A stretch of DNA of 64,000 nucleotides from contig CAVZSC010000035.1 in the NCBI GenBank assembly GCA_963777755.1, positions 124,001 through 188,000 of the forward strand, written 5' to 3'. The notes beneath the pieces were generated by a model, which worked only from the letters and a program-made list of their open reading frames with translations, searched no databases and was not told the origin of the DNA. Made by a program: the position numbers and the translations under genes. This document shows positions 34,296 through 43,419 of the stretch, in pieces. The DNA comes from DATFWC01 sp963777755. GTDB taxonomy: Bacteria; Pseudomonadota; Alphaproteobacteria; Rhizobiales; Xanthobacteraceae. The stretch's first letter is position 1; the number at the start of each line of letters is the position of its first letter.

Positions 34296-35358
34296 CCGAG
34301 GGCTTGGCACCGCTCGGGATCACCATCGTGTTGATGCGCTTGGGCACCTCGCCCACCGGGATCTTGGCGATCAGCTTCATCGCCTTGGTGTCGATCGCCG
34401 AGACCGAGCGCAGCGCCGCCGTGGACACATACAGGGTCTTGCCGTCGGGCGTGAACGTGACCCAGTTGGGCACCGAGGCGATCGGTCCGTGGCCGGGCAA
34501 CCGCAGGTCCGGCAGCGCGACCTGGCCGATGAGCCGCAGGTCGTCGAGCGCGTAGGCGAACACGGCGTTGTTGGGGATGCTGGTGACCCACAGGGTCTTG
34601 CCGTCGGGCGAGACGCCCATGCCGTGCGACGGCGAGGTGGCGCGCCCCGGGTCGGTCGCGAACGCGGTCGTGGTCTTCGGCAGCTCGATGCGGGCGACTT
34701 CCTTGCGCTCGGCGAAATCGACCACCGCGAAGCCGTTGAGATCGGACAGCTGCACGAAGATGCGGCGCGTCGCGCCGTCCGGCCCCGCCTCGATCGTCAT
34801 GGGTCGGACACCCTTGTCGAGCACGAGCGCCCAGACCGGCTCCTCGGTCGCCAGGTCGATCACCGTGATCGTCTTGCTGCGGATCGAGCCGGTGATCACG
34901 TGCTTGCCATCCGGCGTCACATAGACGTTGTGCAGCCGCCCGTTGACCGGGATGCTCTTCTTGAGCGTCAGCGTCGCCGTATCGATGACGTCGAGCGCGC
35001 CGGGATCGCGCGCGATCCCCACCACCACGCGGCTGCCGTCCTTGGTCACCGCGATGTTGTTCGGATGGTTGCTCAGTGGCACCTTCTTGATCAGCCTGCC
35101 GCTCTTGCGGTCGAACACGTCGAGCGTCGAGTTGGCCTCGTTGCTGGCATAGACCTGCGAGCCGTCCGGGGCGAAGCCGACGCCGTGCGCGGCCTCGATG
35201 CCCTTGATCTCCTGCACGACCTTGTTGGTCGCCGGATCGATGACATGGATCGAATCGCCGGCGCTGTTGGTGACATAGATGCGCACCGTGTCGGCCGAGG
35301 CCGTCGAGGCGGCAAGCGCAAGCAGGATGGGCAGGAGTGCACGGCCGACCGTTGTCAT
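34258..35358 (-). CDS. YVTN-family beta-propeller protein
   Basis: 366 aa with a signal peptide (ALLPILLALAASTASA). At least six repeats of the type VRIYVTNSAGDSIHVIDPAT, SQVYASNEANSTLDVFD and KTLYVSTAALRSVSAIDTK, each with a VTPDGKHV-like turn, give a six- or seven-bladed propeller in the periplasm. Such proteins often occur beside c-type cytochromes and PQQ-linked systems. Binding partner unknown. Confidence 0.88.
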   Translation of the reverse strand: MTTVGRALLPILLALAASTASADTVRIYVTNSAGDSIHVIDPATNKVVQEIKGIEAAHGVGFAPDGSQVYASNEANSTLDVFDRKSGRLIKKVPLSNHPNNIAVTKDGSRVVVGIARDPGALDVIDTATLTLKKSIPVNGRLHNVYVTPDGKHVITGSIRSKTITVIDLATEEPVWALVLDKGVRPMTIEAGPDGATRRIFVQLSDLNGFAVVDFAERKEVARIELPKTTTAFATDPGRATSPSHGMGVSPDGKTLWVTSIPNNAVFAYALDDLRLIGQVALPDLRLPGHGPIASVPNWVTFTPDGKTLYVSTAALRSVSAIDTKAMKLIAKIPVGEVPKRINTMVIPSGAKPSATSSPGRRASLR

Positions 35359-35546
35359 GGCGTTGTCCTCCGTTGAATTGGACGAAGGCTACGCCTGGAG
35401 TCGTGGCGCATCAAGGTGGCAACCGGGGGATGCGCAATGGATGGAGCGGCCGCCGCGGCGACCGCGCGCCGTCCCGAATAAAGGCTGCTTGACCACGTGC
35501 ACGACGGTGCAAAGATGGCGACAAGCACCGAAAAAGGGGGAACCGG

Positions 35547-36515
35547 ATGACCAAGCATGCGACCATTACGATTGTTGCCCTCGCCGTCCTGACGGCCTCG
35601 GCGAACGCCCAGACCGACTATCCGAACCGCACCGTGCAGCTCATCGTCCCCTATGGAGCGGGCGGCATTGCCGACGCCGGCATGCGCATTCTCGCCGACA
35701 AGCTCGCCGGCCATCTCAAGCAGCCGGTCGTCGTCGACAACCGGCCGGGCGCCGGCGGCATTGTCGCCGCCAAGGCGGGCGCCGCGGCGGCGCCCGACGG
35801 CTACACCGTGATGATGACCGGCAACCACAACGCCATCGCGGTGTCGCTGTTCAAGTCCCTGCCCTACAATATCCTGACCGACTTCGCGCCGACCTCGACC
35901 ACGTCCTTCTTCGACCTGCTGATCGTCACCCGGGCGGGCTCGCCGTTCAAATCCGTGCAGGACGTCGTGACGGCGGCACGGGCGAGCCCGGGAAAGCTCA
36001 ACATCGCCACCATCAATCCCGGCAGCACGCAGAACCTCGCCGCCGAGCTGTTCCGCAGCACCGCGGGCATCGACGTGACGATCGTTCCGTTCCGCACCTC
36101 ACCCGACATGGCGACCGCGGTCCTGCGCGGCGACGTCGACATCGCGTTCGAGTTCTATGCGGCCGTGCAAGGCGTGCTCGCCGACAACAAGATGATCGCG
36201 CTCGCCTCCACCGGCCCGAAGCGAACGAGCTACCTGCCGGCCCTGCCTACCGTGCAGGAGAGAGGCCTCAAGGATTTCGACGTGGTGAGCTGGAACGGCA
36301 TCTCGGTGCCCGCCGCAACGCCGAAGCCGGTCGTCGAGATCCTCAGCCGGGCGATCAATGCGGTGCTGCCGAGCCCCGACGTGCAGGACAAGGCGACCAA
36401 GCTCGGCATGGAGATGCGCGGCAGCACCCCGGACGAGATGACCGCGCGCATGAAGGGCGACATCGCCAAATGGGCGGCGGTGATCGAGAAAGCCGGCATC
36501 CCCAAGCACGAGTGA
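35547..36515 (+). CDS. TctC/Bug-type tripartite tricarboxylate transporter binding protein
   Basis: 322 aa with a signal peptide. YPNRTVQLIVPYGAGGIADA, VVVDNRPGAGGIVAA, APDGYTVMM, INPGSTQNLAAELF and PTVQERGLKDFDVVSWNG are the standard Bug fold landmarks. These proteins capture carboxylates for TctAB-type secondary transporters. No tctA or tctB gene is adjacent, so it is an orphan receptor. Confidence 0.9.
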   Translation: MTKHATITIVALAVLTASANAQTDYPNRTVQLIVPYGAGGIADAGMRILADKLAGHLKQPVVVDNRPGAGGIVAAKAGAAAAPDGYTVMMTGNHNAIAVSLFKSLPYNILTDFAPTSTTSFFDLLIVTRAGSPFKSVQDVVTAARASPGKLNIATINPGSTQNLAAELFRSTAGIDVTIVPFRTSPDMATAVLRGDVDIAFEFYAAVQGVLADNKMIALASTGPKRTSYLPALPTVQERGLKDFDVVSWNGISVPAATPKPVVEILSRAINAVLPSPDVQDKATKLGMEMRGSTPDEMTARMKGDIAKWAAVIEKAGIPKHE

Positions 36516-36521
36516 GCGCGG

Positions 36522-37541
36522 TCATTCGAGCATCGCCGCCATCGCAGGGGTCATGGTCTCGTCGAATCCGGTCGCGCGTCGCACCACGAACCGCGCCGCA
36601 AGATTTAATCGCTCCGCAAGCCCGAAGCCGTCCTCGGGTCCCAGCACCAGCAAAGCGGTCGCCAGCGCGTCCGCCCACATGCAGCGCCGATGCAAGACAG
36701 TCACCGACGCCAGCCGATCGGACACGGGGCATCCTGTGCGTGGGTCGATCGTGTGCGACCAGCGCCGGCCGCCGGCGTCGAACCAGCGCTGGCCGTCGCC
36801 CGACGTCGCAACGGCCAGGCCATGCAGCGCCACCACCGTTCCGGGTATCGCCGCCCCATCTTCGAGCGCGACCCACCACGGCTGTCCGTCGGGCCTGATC
36901 CCCTGCCCGGCGAGCTCGCCGCCGATCTCCACCAGGCGGTCGGTGATGCCGCGGCTCGCCAGATAAGCCGATACCTTGTCGACCGCGAAACCCTTCGCAA
37001 CCGACGACAGATCGAGCTGCACGCCGCCCGGCTGCAGGGCGCGCGATGCGCGGTCGAGCTTCACGCGCTGCCAGCCGCACGCTGCACGTGCGGCTGCAAT
37101 CGCATCGGGATGCGGGACGACTCCCGGGCATCCACCGGGGCCAAATCCCCACAGATCGACCAGCGCGCCGATCGTCGGGTCGTAGGCGCCGCCGGACCGC
37201 TCGGCCACCGTGAGCGCGCACCGCAACACCGAAAGAAAATCGCGCGGCAGGACGCACCAGGTGCCCGCCGCGGCGCGATTGAAGCGGCTGATGTCGGAGC
37301 CCGCGACCCACGTGCTCATCTCGCCGATTACGCCGTCCAGCACGGCTTCGATGCCAGCGCGCAGCGGGTGCACGGAAAGCTGCGCCGGCGGCACCAGCTT
37401 GACCGACCAGGTTGTGCCCATGGTCTCGCCGCCGAGCGCCAGCACCTGCGCGGCGCGCGATGCGGGCAGCCGCACCGCCGGCGCCACGTCGAGCGGGACC
37501 AGCACGCGCCGCGTCGAGGGAGCGTCGGCGCCTGCGTGCAC
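36522..37541 (-). CDS. apbE: FAD:protein FMN transferase
   Basis: 339 aa from a GTG at 37541. ApbE fold: GGETMGTTWSVKLV at the N-terminus, GGAYDPTIGALVDLWGFGPG, LDLSSVAKGFAVDKVSAYL, VEIGGELAGQG, WSHTIDPRTGCPV and WADALATALLVLGPEDG with the metal-binding Asp/Thr. It links FMN through a phosphoester to a Ser or Thr of an exported protein. It is the last gene of the exbB-to-apbE operon, 18 bp after DUF4198. The DUF2271 gene upstream encodes a plausible target motif. There is no clear signal peptide, unlike many ApbE proteins. Confidence 0.92.
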   Translation of the reverse strand: MHAGADAPSTRRVLVPLDVAPAVRLPASRAAQVLALGGETMGTTWSVKLVPPAQLSVHPLRAGIEAVLDGVIGEMSTWVAGSDISRFNRAAAGTWCVLPRDFLSVLRCALTVAERSGGAYDPTIGALVDLWGFGPGGCPGVVPHPDAIAAARAACGWQRVKLDRASRALQPGGVQLDLSSVAKGFAVDKVSAYLASRGITDRLVEIGGELAGQGIRPDGQPWWVALEDGAAIPGTVVALHGLAVATSGDGQRWFDAGGRRWSHTIDPRTGCPVSDRLASVTVLHRRCMWADALATALLVLGPEDGFGLAERLNLAARFVVRRATGFDETMTPAMAAMLE

Positions 37542-37559
37542 GCGCGCAACTCCAGCGGT

Positions 37560-38423
37560 TCAGGGCGGCAGCACCTCGAGCGTCGCCACGTAACTCGCGC
37601 GCCGCTGCTTGATGCCGGCAACTTGCGTCTTGTCGTCGCGCAGCACGGCTTCCATCCAGTACATGCCGGGCTCCGGCCAGGTGACGCTGAAAGCCCCATC
37701 CGGCCCGGTCGTCAGATTCATCTCGCCCAGCTTGTCGCGATAGCGACTGCCGCCTGGGACGACCGCAACCTTGAGATCGGGCGCCGGCTTGCCGTCGATC
37801 AGCAGCCGGAAGGTTGCGGCAGTGCCGGCGACGAGGTCGTTCGGGTGGGTCACGGGATCGAGCTCGAGGCCCTTGCCGGTGACCTTCAGGGTGTCGCGCG
37901 TCGGCTTTCCGGAGGTGATGAACACCTCCACCCGGCTGTGCGACAGCGTCGCCTGCAGGCCGTCCGCTTCGATCGGCACCTCCTTGGCGAATGCTTCCGC
38001 CGTGCCGCGCCAGCGCTTGGTCTCGCCCCCGACCTTCCAGTTGGCGAACACGCCGTCGTTGCGCACCGCGATCTTGTAGGTACCCTTCTGGGTGAGGTGG
38101 ACGTCGAAGGTGCTGCGATAGCGGCCGATGCTGCCGTTCTTCGCCTCCACCTTCGCGCCGTCGGGCGCGGTGATGAAGAGCTCGGCCGGCCGCACGGCGC
38201 GGCCGCCGGGCATGTCGGCGGGCGGCGTGCCGATGCTGGCGATGCGCAGTGGAAAATGCTCGAAATAGAACAGGTCGTTCGATACCGCGGCGTCGATCGT
38301 CACCCACACGTCATCGCCCGACAGGACGGTGGCCGACGGCAGCATCCAGACCCGATGCGCCTGGGCGCCGAGCGGCACGCACAGGCACAACGCAAGCAGT
38401 GACCATAGCAAGGGTTTTCGCAT
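37560..38423 (-). CDS. DUF4198 periplasmic protein
   Basis: 287 aa. Starting at 38423 gives six bases after a perfect AGGAGG; the ATG two codons earlier would be too close. Signal peptide MRKPLLWSLLALCLCVPLGA, and the mature protein begins at AHRVWMLPSATVLSG, as in the family. Later segments HLTQKGTYKIAVRNDG and LTTGPDGAFSVTWPEPGMYW suggest Ig-like or carboxypeptidase-regulatory-like beta domains. DUF4198 is frequently found with PepSY, DUF2271 and ApbE near TonB-dependent receptors (from memory). Confidence 0.88.
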   Translation of the reverse strand: MRKPLLWSLLALCLCVPLGAQAHRVWMLPSATVLSGDDVWVTIDAAVSNDLFYFEHFPLRIASIGTPPADMPGGRAVRPAELFITAPDGAKVEAKNGSIGRYRSTFDVHLTQKGTYKIAVRNDGVFANWKVGGETKRWRGTAEAFAKEVPIEADGLQATLSHSRVEVFITSGKPTRDTLKVTGKGLELDPVTHPNDLVAGTAATFRLLIDGKPAPDLKVAVVPGGSRYRDKLGEMNLTTGPDGAFSVTWPEPGMYWMEAVLRDDKTQVAGIKQRRASYVATLEVLPP

Positions 38424-38450
38424 GACCATCCTCCTATTCTACGGCTCGTC

Positions 38451-38963
38451 TTACGGCTTGAGATCGAGCGCGACGGCGCCGAGCTCGTGTTGTCCCGAGG
38501 CTTTGACGACCTGCTCCGCCTGGGGCGGCCACTGGAACGGGATGCGCACGAGCTCGCGCCCGCCGACTTCGCGCGCCGCCTCCACGACCAGCTGGTAGCC
38601 ACCCGCGCCGAGCGCCGCGAACGGCTGCTTGTCGAGGTTGATGCGGAGCTGATGCTCGCCGGGCGGCCGCGTCGCGCTGGTGAGACCATCGACCGGCATC
38701 GTCAGCTCGCGGCCGCTGCGGCGCCACCATTGCCGCAGGTCCTTGAGCCACTTGGTGCCCTCGTTGTCCTTGAGCTTGAAGTCGTACCAGACCGCGACGT
38801 TGCCGATGAAGCTCTGGTCGGAGCGCTCGAGCCAGATCGCCACATAGGGCCGGTGATACTCGGCGACGTTGAGCCGTGGAATCTCGATCGACAGCCTCAC
38901 GTCGGCCGCCGCCGCCGGCCACGCTGTCAGACCGCTCAACGTCATCGACATCAGAACGCGCAT
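38451..38963 (-). CDS. DUF2271 periplasmic protein with putative flavinylation motif
   Basis: 170 aa, start at 38963 with GAGG five bases upstream. Signal peptide followed by DVRLSIEIPRLNVAEYHRPY, WYDFKLKDNEGTKWLKDLRQ, and DGLTSATRPPGEHQL near residues 92-106. DGLTSAT resembles the D-x-x-S/T-G/S-A-S/T sequence that ApbE modifies on its last Thr in NqrC and RnfG. With apbE in the same operon, this is the best candidate FMN carrier here. That role is inference. Confidence 0.85.
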   Translation of the reverse strand: MRVLMSMTLSGLTAWPAAAADVRLSIEIPRLNVAEYHRPYVAIWLERSDQSFIGNVAVWYDFKLKDNEGTKWLKDLRQWWRRSGRELTMPVDGLTSATRPPGEHQLRINLDKQPFAALGAGGYQLVVEAAREVGGRELVRIPFQWPPQAEQVVKASGQHELGAVALDLKP

Positions 38964-38970
38964 CGTCACC

Positions 38971-39594
38971 TCAATGAATGAAGAGGATCGCCACGATTAG
39001 CGGGACCATGAGCCCGGCGGCGACCAGCGGCCAAGTCGACCTGCGCTGGTCGGCCATGAGTTGCAGCAGCACCAGGCCGGTGACGCAGAACACCACGCAG
39101 GCAACCGCGAAGAGATCGAGAAACCACGACCAGGCGATGCCGGTGTGCCGCCCCTTGTGCAAGTCGTTGAGATACGCAATCCAGCCGCGATCGGTCTGCT
39201 CGTAGCGGGCTTCCCCGGTATCGAGGTCGATGGCGAGCCACGCGTCGCCGCCCGGACGCGGCAGCGACAGGTAGATCTCCTGCGACCATTCGGCCTCGCG
39301 ATTGCCGACTGTGATGCCGAGTCGTTGCTCGACCCAGGTGCGCAAGCCCGGCGGGAGCGATTGCTTTGCGCTTTGCTGCGCGGCCTTGGCAGCGCGCAGC
39401 AAGTCATCCGGGAGCCGTGCGCTGCGCGCCGTCACCTGCGGCTTCGCCTCGATCTGCCCGGCGTGATTGAGGGTGATGCCGGTGAGCGCGAACGCCAGCA
39501 TGCCGATCAGGCACACCGCCGCACTGATCCAATGCCACTGGCGCATCTGGCGTAGCCAGAAGGCGCGGCTCTTGAGCGGCAGCGACCCGTGCAT
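38971..39594 (-). CDS. PepSY-associated membrane protein
   Basis: 207 aa; its ATG overlaps the stop of the secA-like gene (ATGA at 39594). N-terminal helix WHWISAAVCLIGMLAFALTG followed by ITLNHAG, a periplasmic PepSY-like domain (WLAIDLDTGEARYEQTDRGW), then ISYLNDLHKGRHTG-like AYLNDLHKGRHTGIAWSWF. Two C-terminal helices follow. His residues in NHAG, LHKGRHTG and the first helix fit a haem-b ferric-reductase-like arrangement of the PiuB type. Likely part of periplasmic iron reduction. Confidence 0.88.
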   Translation of the reverse strand: MHGSLPLKSRAFWLRQMRQWHWISAAVCLIGMLAFALTGITLNHAGQIEAKPQVTARSARLPDDLLRAAKAAQQSAKQSLPPGLRTWVEQRLGITVGNREAEWSQEIYLSLPRPGGDAWLAIDLDTGEARYEQTDRGWIAYLNDLHKGRHTGIAWSWFLDLFAVACVVFCVTGLVLLQLMADQRRSTWPLVAAGLMVPLIVAILFIH

Positions 39595-42138
39595 CAGTGC
39601 AGCACCAGGGCAAGGTCGGGCGGAACGACGATCTCGTGCTCGGCGTCGCTCTCGACCGCCTCCGCTGCCGCATCGTCGGCGAAGCCGACCCGCATCGTCG
39701 CCGCCGTCACGTTGCGGCGCAGCTGGCGCAGCATCAGCTCGAACAGGTGGAACGCCTCGATCTTGAACTCGACGAGCGGATCGCGCCGCCCGTGCGCGCG
39801 CAACGGCGCGGCGCGGCGCAACTGCTCCAGACGGTCGACGTGGCGCAGCCACAGGTCATCGAGCAGCGCCATGACGATGCGTCGCTCGACGAGCCGCACC
39901 CGCTCCTCCCCCCAGCGCGTGCGCTTGGCCGCCATCCAGGCATCCGCCAGCCGCACGATGTGGTCGCGGACCTGCGCGGGCATGATGCTGTCGTCCCTCA
40001 TCCACGACAGAATCGGGACATCGAGCGTGAGGACTCCCCTCACCTCCAGGTCGAGCATCACCCAGTTCCAGGTTGCCCGATCGGCCGCATCCGGGAGATG
40101 CTGCGCCACCAGGTCATCCACCAACCCGTGCCGCATCGCGGCGACCACCTCGGAGATCGCCGCCTCCTTCATCAAGTCGATGCGCTGCTCGAACACGACC
40201 TTGCGCTGGTCGTTCATCACGTTGTCGAATTTCAGGATGTTCTTGCGGATGTCGAAATTGCGCGCCTCGACCTTCTGCTGCGCCTTCTCCAGCGCCTTGC
40301 TGATCCACGGATGGATGATCGCCTCGTCCTCCTTGAATTCCCAGACGATCGAGCTTGGCCGGCCCGAAGATGCGCATCAGGTCGTCTTCGAGCGAGAGGA
40401 AGAATTTCGAGCGCCCGGGATCGCCCTGGCGTCCCGAGCGGCCGCGCAGCTGGTTGTCGATGCGCCTGCTCTCGTGCCGCTCGGTGCCGAGCACGAACAG
40501 CCCGCCCGCGGCAAGCGCCTTCTCCTTGAGCCGCGCCGCATCCCGGCCGGTGCCGCCGAGCTGGATGTCGGTGCCGCGGCCCGCCATGTTGGTGGCGATG
40601 GTGATCGCTCCCGGCACCCCGGCCTGCGAGACGATGTAGGCCTCCTGCTCGTGGTAGCGTGCGTTGAGCACCGCGAACACTTTGGTCTTGGCCGCCCCGT
40701 CGTCGCCGCTGTAGAGCGCCGCGAAGGCGTTGGGATCGCTGAAATCGTGCTGCTCCCAGCCCTGCTTGACCAGCATCTCGGCCAGGCTCTCCGACTTCTC
40801 GATCGAGGTGGTGCCCACCAGCACTGGCTGGCCGCGCGTCTTGCAGTCCTCCAAGAGCGTGATGATCGCCCGGTATTTCTCCCCCGCCGTGCGATAGACC
40901 TCGTCGTCCTGGTCGTCGCGGATCATCGGCATGTTGGTCGGCACCTCGACCACGTCGAGCCCGTAGATGTCGAGGAACTCGTCCGCCTCGGTGAGCGCCG
41001 TGCCGGTCATGCCGGCCAGCTTCTCGTACATGCGGAAATAGTTCTGGAACGTGATCGAGGCGAGCGTCTGGTTCTCCGGCTGGATCGGCTGGTGCTCCTT
41101 GGCCTCCAGCGCCTGGTGCAGCCCTTCAGAATAGCGCCGGCCCGGCATCATCCGCCCGGTGAACTCGTCGATGATCACCACCTCGCCGTTGCGCACGATG
41201 TAGTCCTTGTCGCGCTGGAACAGCTTGTGCGCCCGCAGCGCCTGGTTGACGTGGTGCACCGTCGACACGTTCTCCACGTCGTACAGCGTCTCCGCCTTGA
41301 GCAGCCCGTCGGCGCGCAGCCGCTGCTCCATCTTCTCCATCCCGGCCTCGGTCAGCGCCACCGTGCGCTGCTTCTCGTCCACCTCGTAGTCGCTCTTGTC
41401 GAGCCCCGGGATGTAGGCGTCGATCGTGTTGTAGAAATCCGACCGGTCGTCGAGCGGACCGGAGATGATCAACGGCGTGCGCGCCTCGTCGATCAGGATC
41501 GAGTCCACCTCGTCGACGATCGCGTAGATGTGCCCGCGCTGGACCATGTCCTCCAGCCGGTACTTCATGTTGTCGCGCAGGTAGTCGAACCCGAGCTCGT
41601 TGTTGGTGCCGTAGGTGACGTCGCAGTCGTACGCCTTCTTGCGCTCCTCGTCGTCGAGCCCGTGCACGATCACGCCCACCGAGAGCCCGAGGAAACCGTA
41701 CACCTGCCCCATCCACTCCGCGTCGCGCCGCGCCAGGTAGTCGTTCACCGTCACCACGTGCACGCCGCGCCCGGCCAGCGCATTGAGGTACACCGGCAGC
41801 GTCGCCACCAGCGTCTTGCCCTCGCCGGTCTTCATCTCCGCGATCTTGCCCTCGTGCAGCACCATGCCGCCGATCATCTGCATGTCGAAATGGCGCTGCC
41901 CGAGCGTGCGCTTGGCCGCCTCGCGCACCGTGGCGAACGCCGGCACCAGGAGGTCGTCGAGCGACGTCCCGTCCGCCACCTGCTTGCGGAACGCCTCGGT
42001 GCGCGCCCGCAACGCCTCGTCGGAAAGACCCGTCAGCTCCTTCTCCAGCGCGTTGATGGCATCCACCCGCGGTTGGTACTTGCGCACCCGACGGTCGTTG
42101 GCGGACCCGAACAGCTTGCGGGTTAGCAGGCGGATCAT
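39594..42138 (-). pseudogene. secA-family preprotein translocase ATPase, frameshifted
   Basis: The ATG at 42138 overlaps the tonB stop (ATGA). About 600 residues read cleanly: HFDMQMIGGMVLHEGKIAEM, MKTGEGKTLVATLP (Walker A), VDEVDSILIDEARTPLIISG, GMTGTALTEADEF, TNMAGRGTDIQLGGTG, GRSGRQGDPGRSKFFLSLED. At about 40337 an extra base (GGAATTC) breaks the frame. The next frame continues as KEDEAIIHPW, KNILKFDNVMNDQRKVVFEQ and a scaffold domain to 39594. The C-terminal linker and zinc-binding CxCxSGxxxxxCH motif are absent, and the region before the shift is about four residues shorter than usual. Corrected, it would be about 850 aa, a SecA2-like paralogue. An assembly error is possible. Confidence 0.8.
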
Positions 42139-43415
42139 TTGTTGCTGAACCGGACCGGGACCGTGAAGGTGAAGTCGTGACCGGCGACGTCGCCGGGCGG
42201 GCGCGGCAGCGGCTGGGCGCGGCGGATCAGCGCCAGCGTCTCCTCGTCGAGCAGCGCGTGCCCCGAGCCGCGCTGCAGGCTTGCCGACATCACGTGCCCG
42301 GTCCGGTCGACGGTGAACTGCAGCTCCGCGATGCCCTGCTGGCCCCGCGCGGCGGCTGCGGTCGGATAGCGCTTGTAGCGCTGCAGATGGGTGGCGATGC
42401 GGATCTTCCAGCTCGTCAGCGAGGCGCTGTGCACGGTCGCGGCGCTCGGCGCCGTCGTTTCCGGCGCGGTGGCGAGCGCCGGCGCCGGCTGCTCCGATTT
42501 CTCCTCTTCCTCCTTTTTCTCCTCGACGACCTGCGCGGGTGGCGGCGGCACGACGGTCGCGACCGTCACTTCGGCATCCGCGACGACGGGAAGCTCGCGG
42601 ATCGGCACCGGATCTTCGGCCACCGGCTTCACCTCGGTCAGCTCGACCGGGCGCGCCTCGGCGAGGCGAACCGGCACCGACTCGCGCACCGGCTCCGCCT
42701 CGCGGATGGGATCGGGCTTGGCTTCTGCCGGCGGCGGCGCCGCTTCCGTCTGCACCTGCTCGATTCCCGGCGCGATGTCGCGCGGCGGCGCATCGACCAT
42801 CGGCAGCGTGGCGAAATCCACCACCACGGCGGACGACGGCTCGGCTACCTCGCCGCGGTCCTGATGCGTGAGCAGCGCCAGCGCGCCGCCGCCATGCAGC
42901 ATGACGACCAACAGAAACGAGAGGCTCCAGCGCGTGACATCGCGCCGTCCGGAAGCTTCCCAGATGTCCGCCGTCTCGCTCATCGCGCGGTTACCGAAAC
43001 CGATTTCGAGCCCGACCAGCGCGATCTTGAGATAGCCGCCGGCACGCAGCAGGTTCATCACCTCCATCACCTCGCCGTAGGACACCGCCTTGTCGGCGCG
43101 CAGGAACAGGCGCTGCTGCTTGTCGCCGCCCGTGGTGCGGTCGATCGCCGCCGCAAGCGCGTCGCGCGGAATGTCCTCCTCGCCGAGCGCCAGCGTGCGA
43201 TCCTGCTTGAGGGTGAGGAAGATCGGCTTCTTCGGGCGCGGCTCGCGCTGCGCGTTGGAGGCTGGAAGATCGACCGCGACATCCACGGTGGCGAGCGGTG
43301 CGGCGATCATGAAGATGATCAGCAGCACCAGGATGACGTCGATGAACGGCGTGACGTTGATGTCCGAGACCGGCGCTAGGTCGTCATCGTGGCTCTGCTT
43401 CAGGCTCACCCCCAT
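42135..43415 (-). CDS. ExbD-TonB fusion in one reading frame
   Basis: 426 aa. Residues 1-140 are ExbD: DINVTPFIDVILVLLIIFMI with the membrane Asp, then KQQRLFLRADKAVSYGEVME and GGYLKIALVGLEI. After a short linker (GFGNRA) a second protein begins at MSETADIWE. It has a single membrane helix (LSFLLVVMLHGGGALALL), a long Pro/Glu/Val-rich periplasmic spacer and the TonB C-terminal domain (SWKIRIATHLQRYKRYPTAA, GIAELQFTVDRTGHVMSASL). No stop codon separates them. Internal initiation at the MSET codon could also give free TonB. Confidence 0.88.
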   Translation of the reverse strand: MGVSLKQSHDDDLAPVSDINVTPFIDVILVLLIIFMIAAPLATVDVAVDLPASNAQREPRPKKPIFLTLKQDRTLALGEEDIPRDALAAAIDRTTGGDKQQRLFLRADKAVSYGEVMEVMNLLRAGGYLKIALVGLEIGFGNRAMSETADIWEASGRRDVTRWSLSFLLVVMLHGGGALALLTHQDRGEVAEPSSAVVVDFATLPMVDAPPRDIAPGIEQVQTEAAPPPAEAKPDPIREAEPVRESVPVRLAEARPVELTEVKPVAEDPVPIRELPVVADAEVTVATVVPPPPAQVVEEKKEEEEKSEQPAPALATAPETTAPSAATVHSASLTSWKIRIATHLQRYKRYPTAAAARGQQGIAELQFTVDRTGHVMSASLQRGSGHALLDEETLALIRRAQPLPRPPGDVAGHDFTFTVPVRFSNK

Positions 43416-43419
43416 CGCG

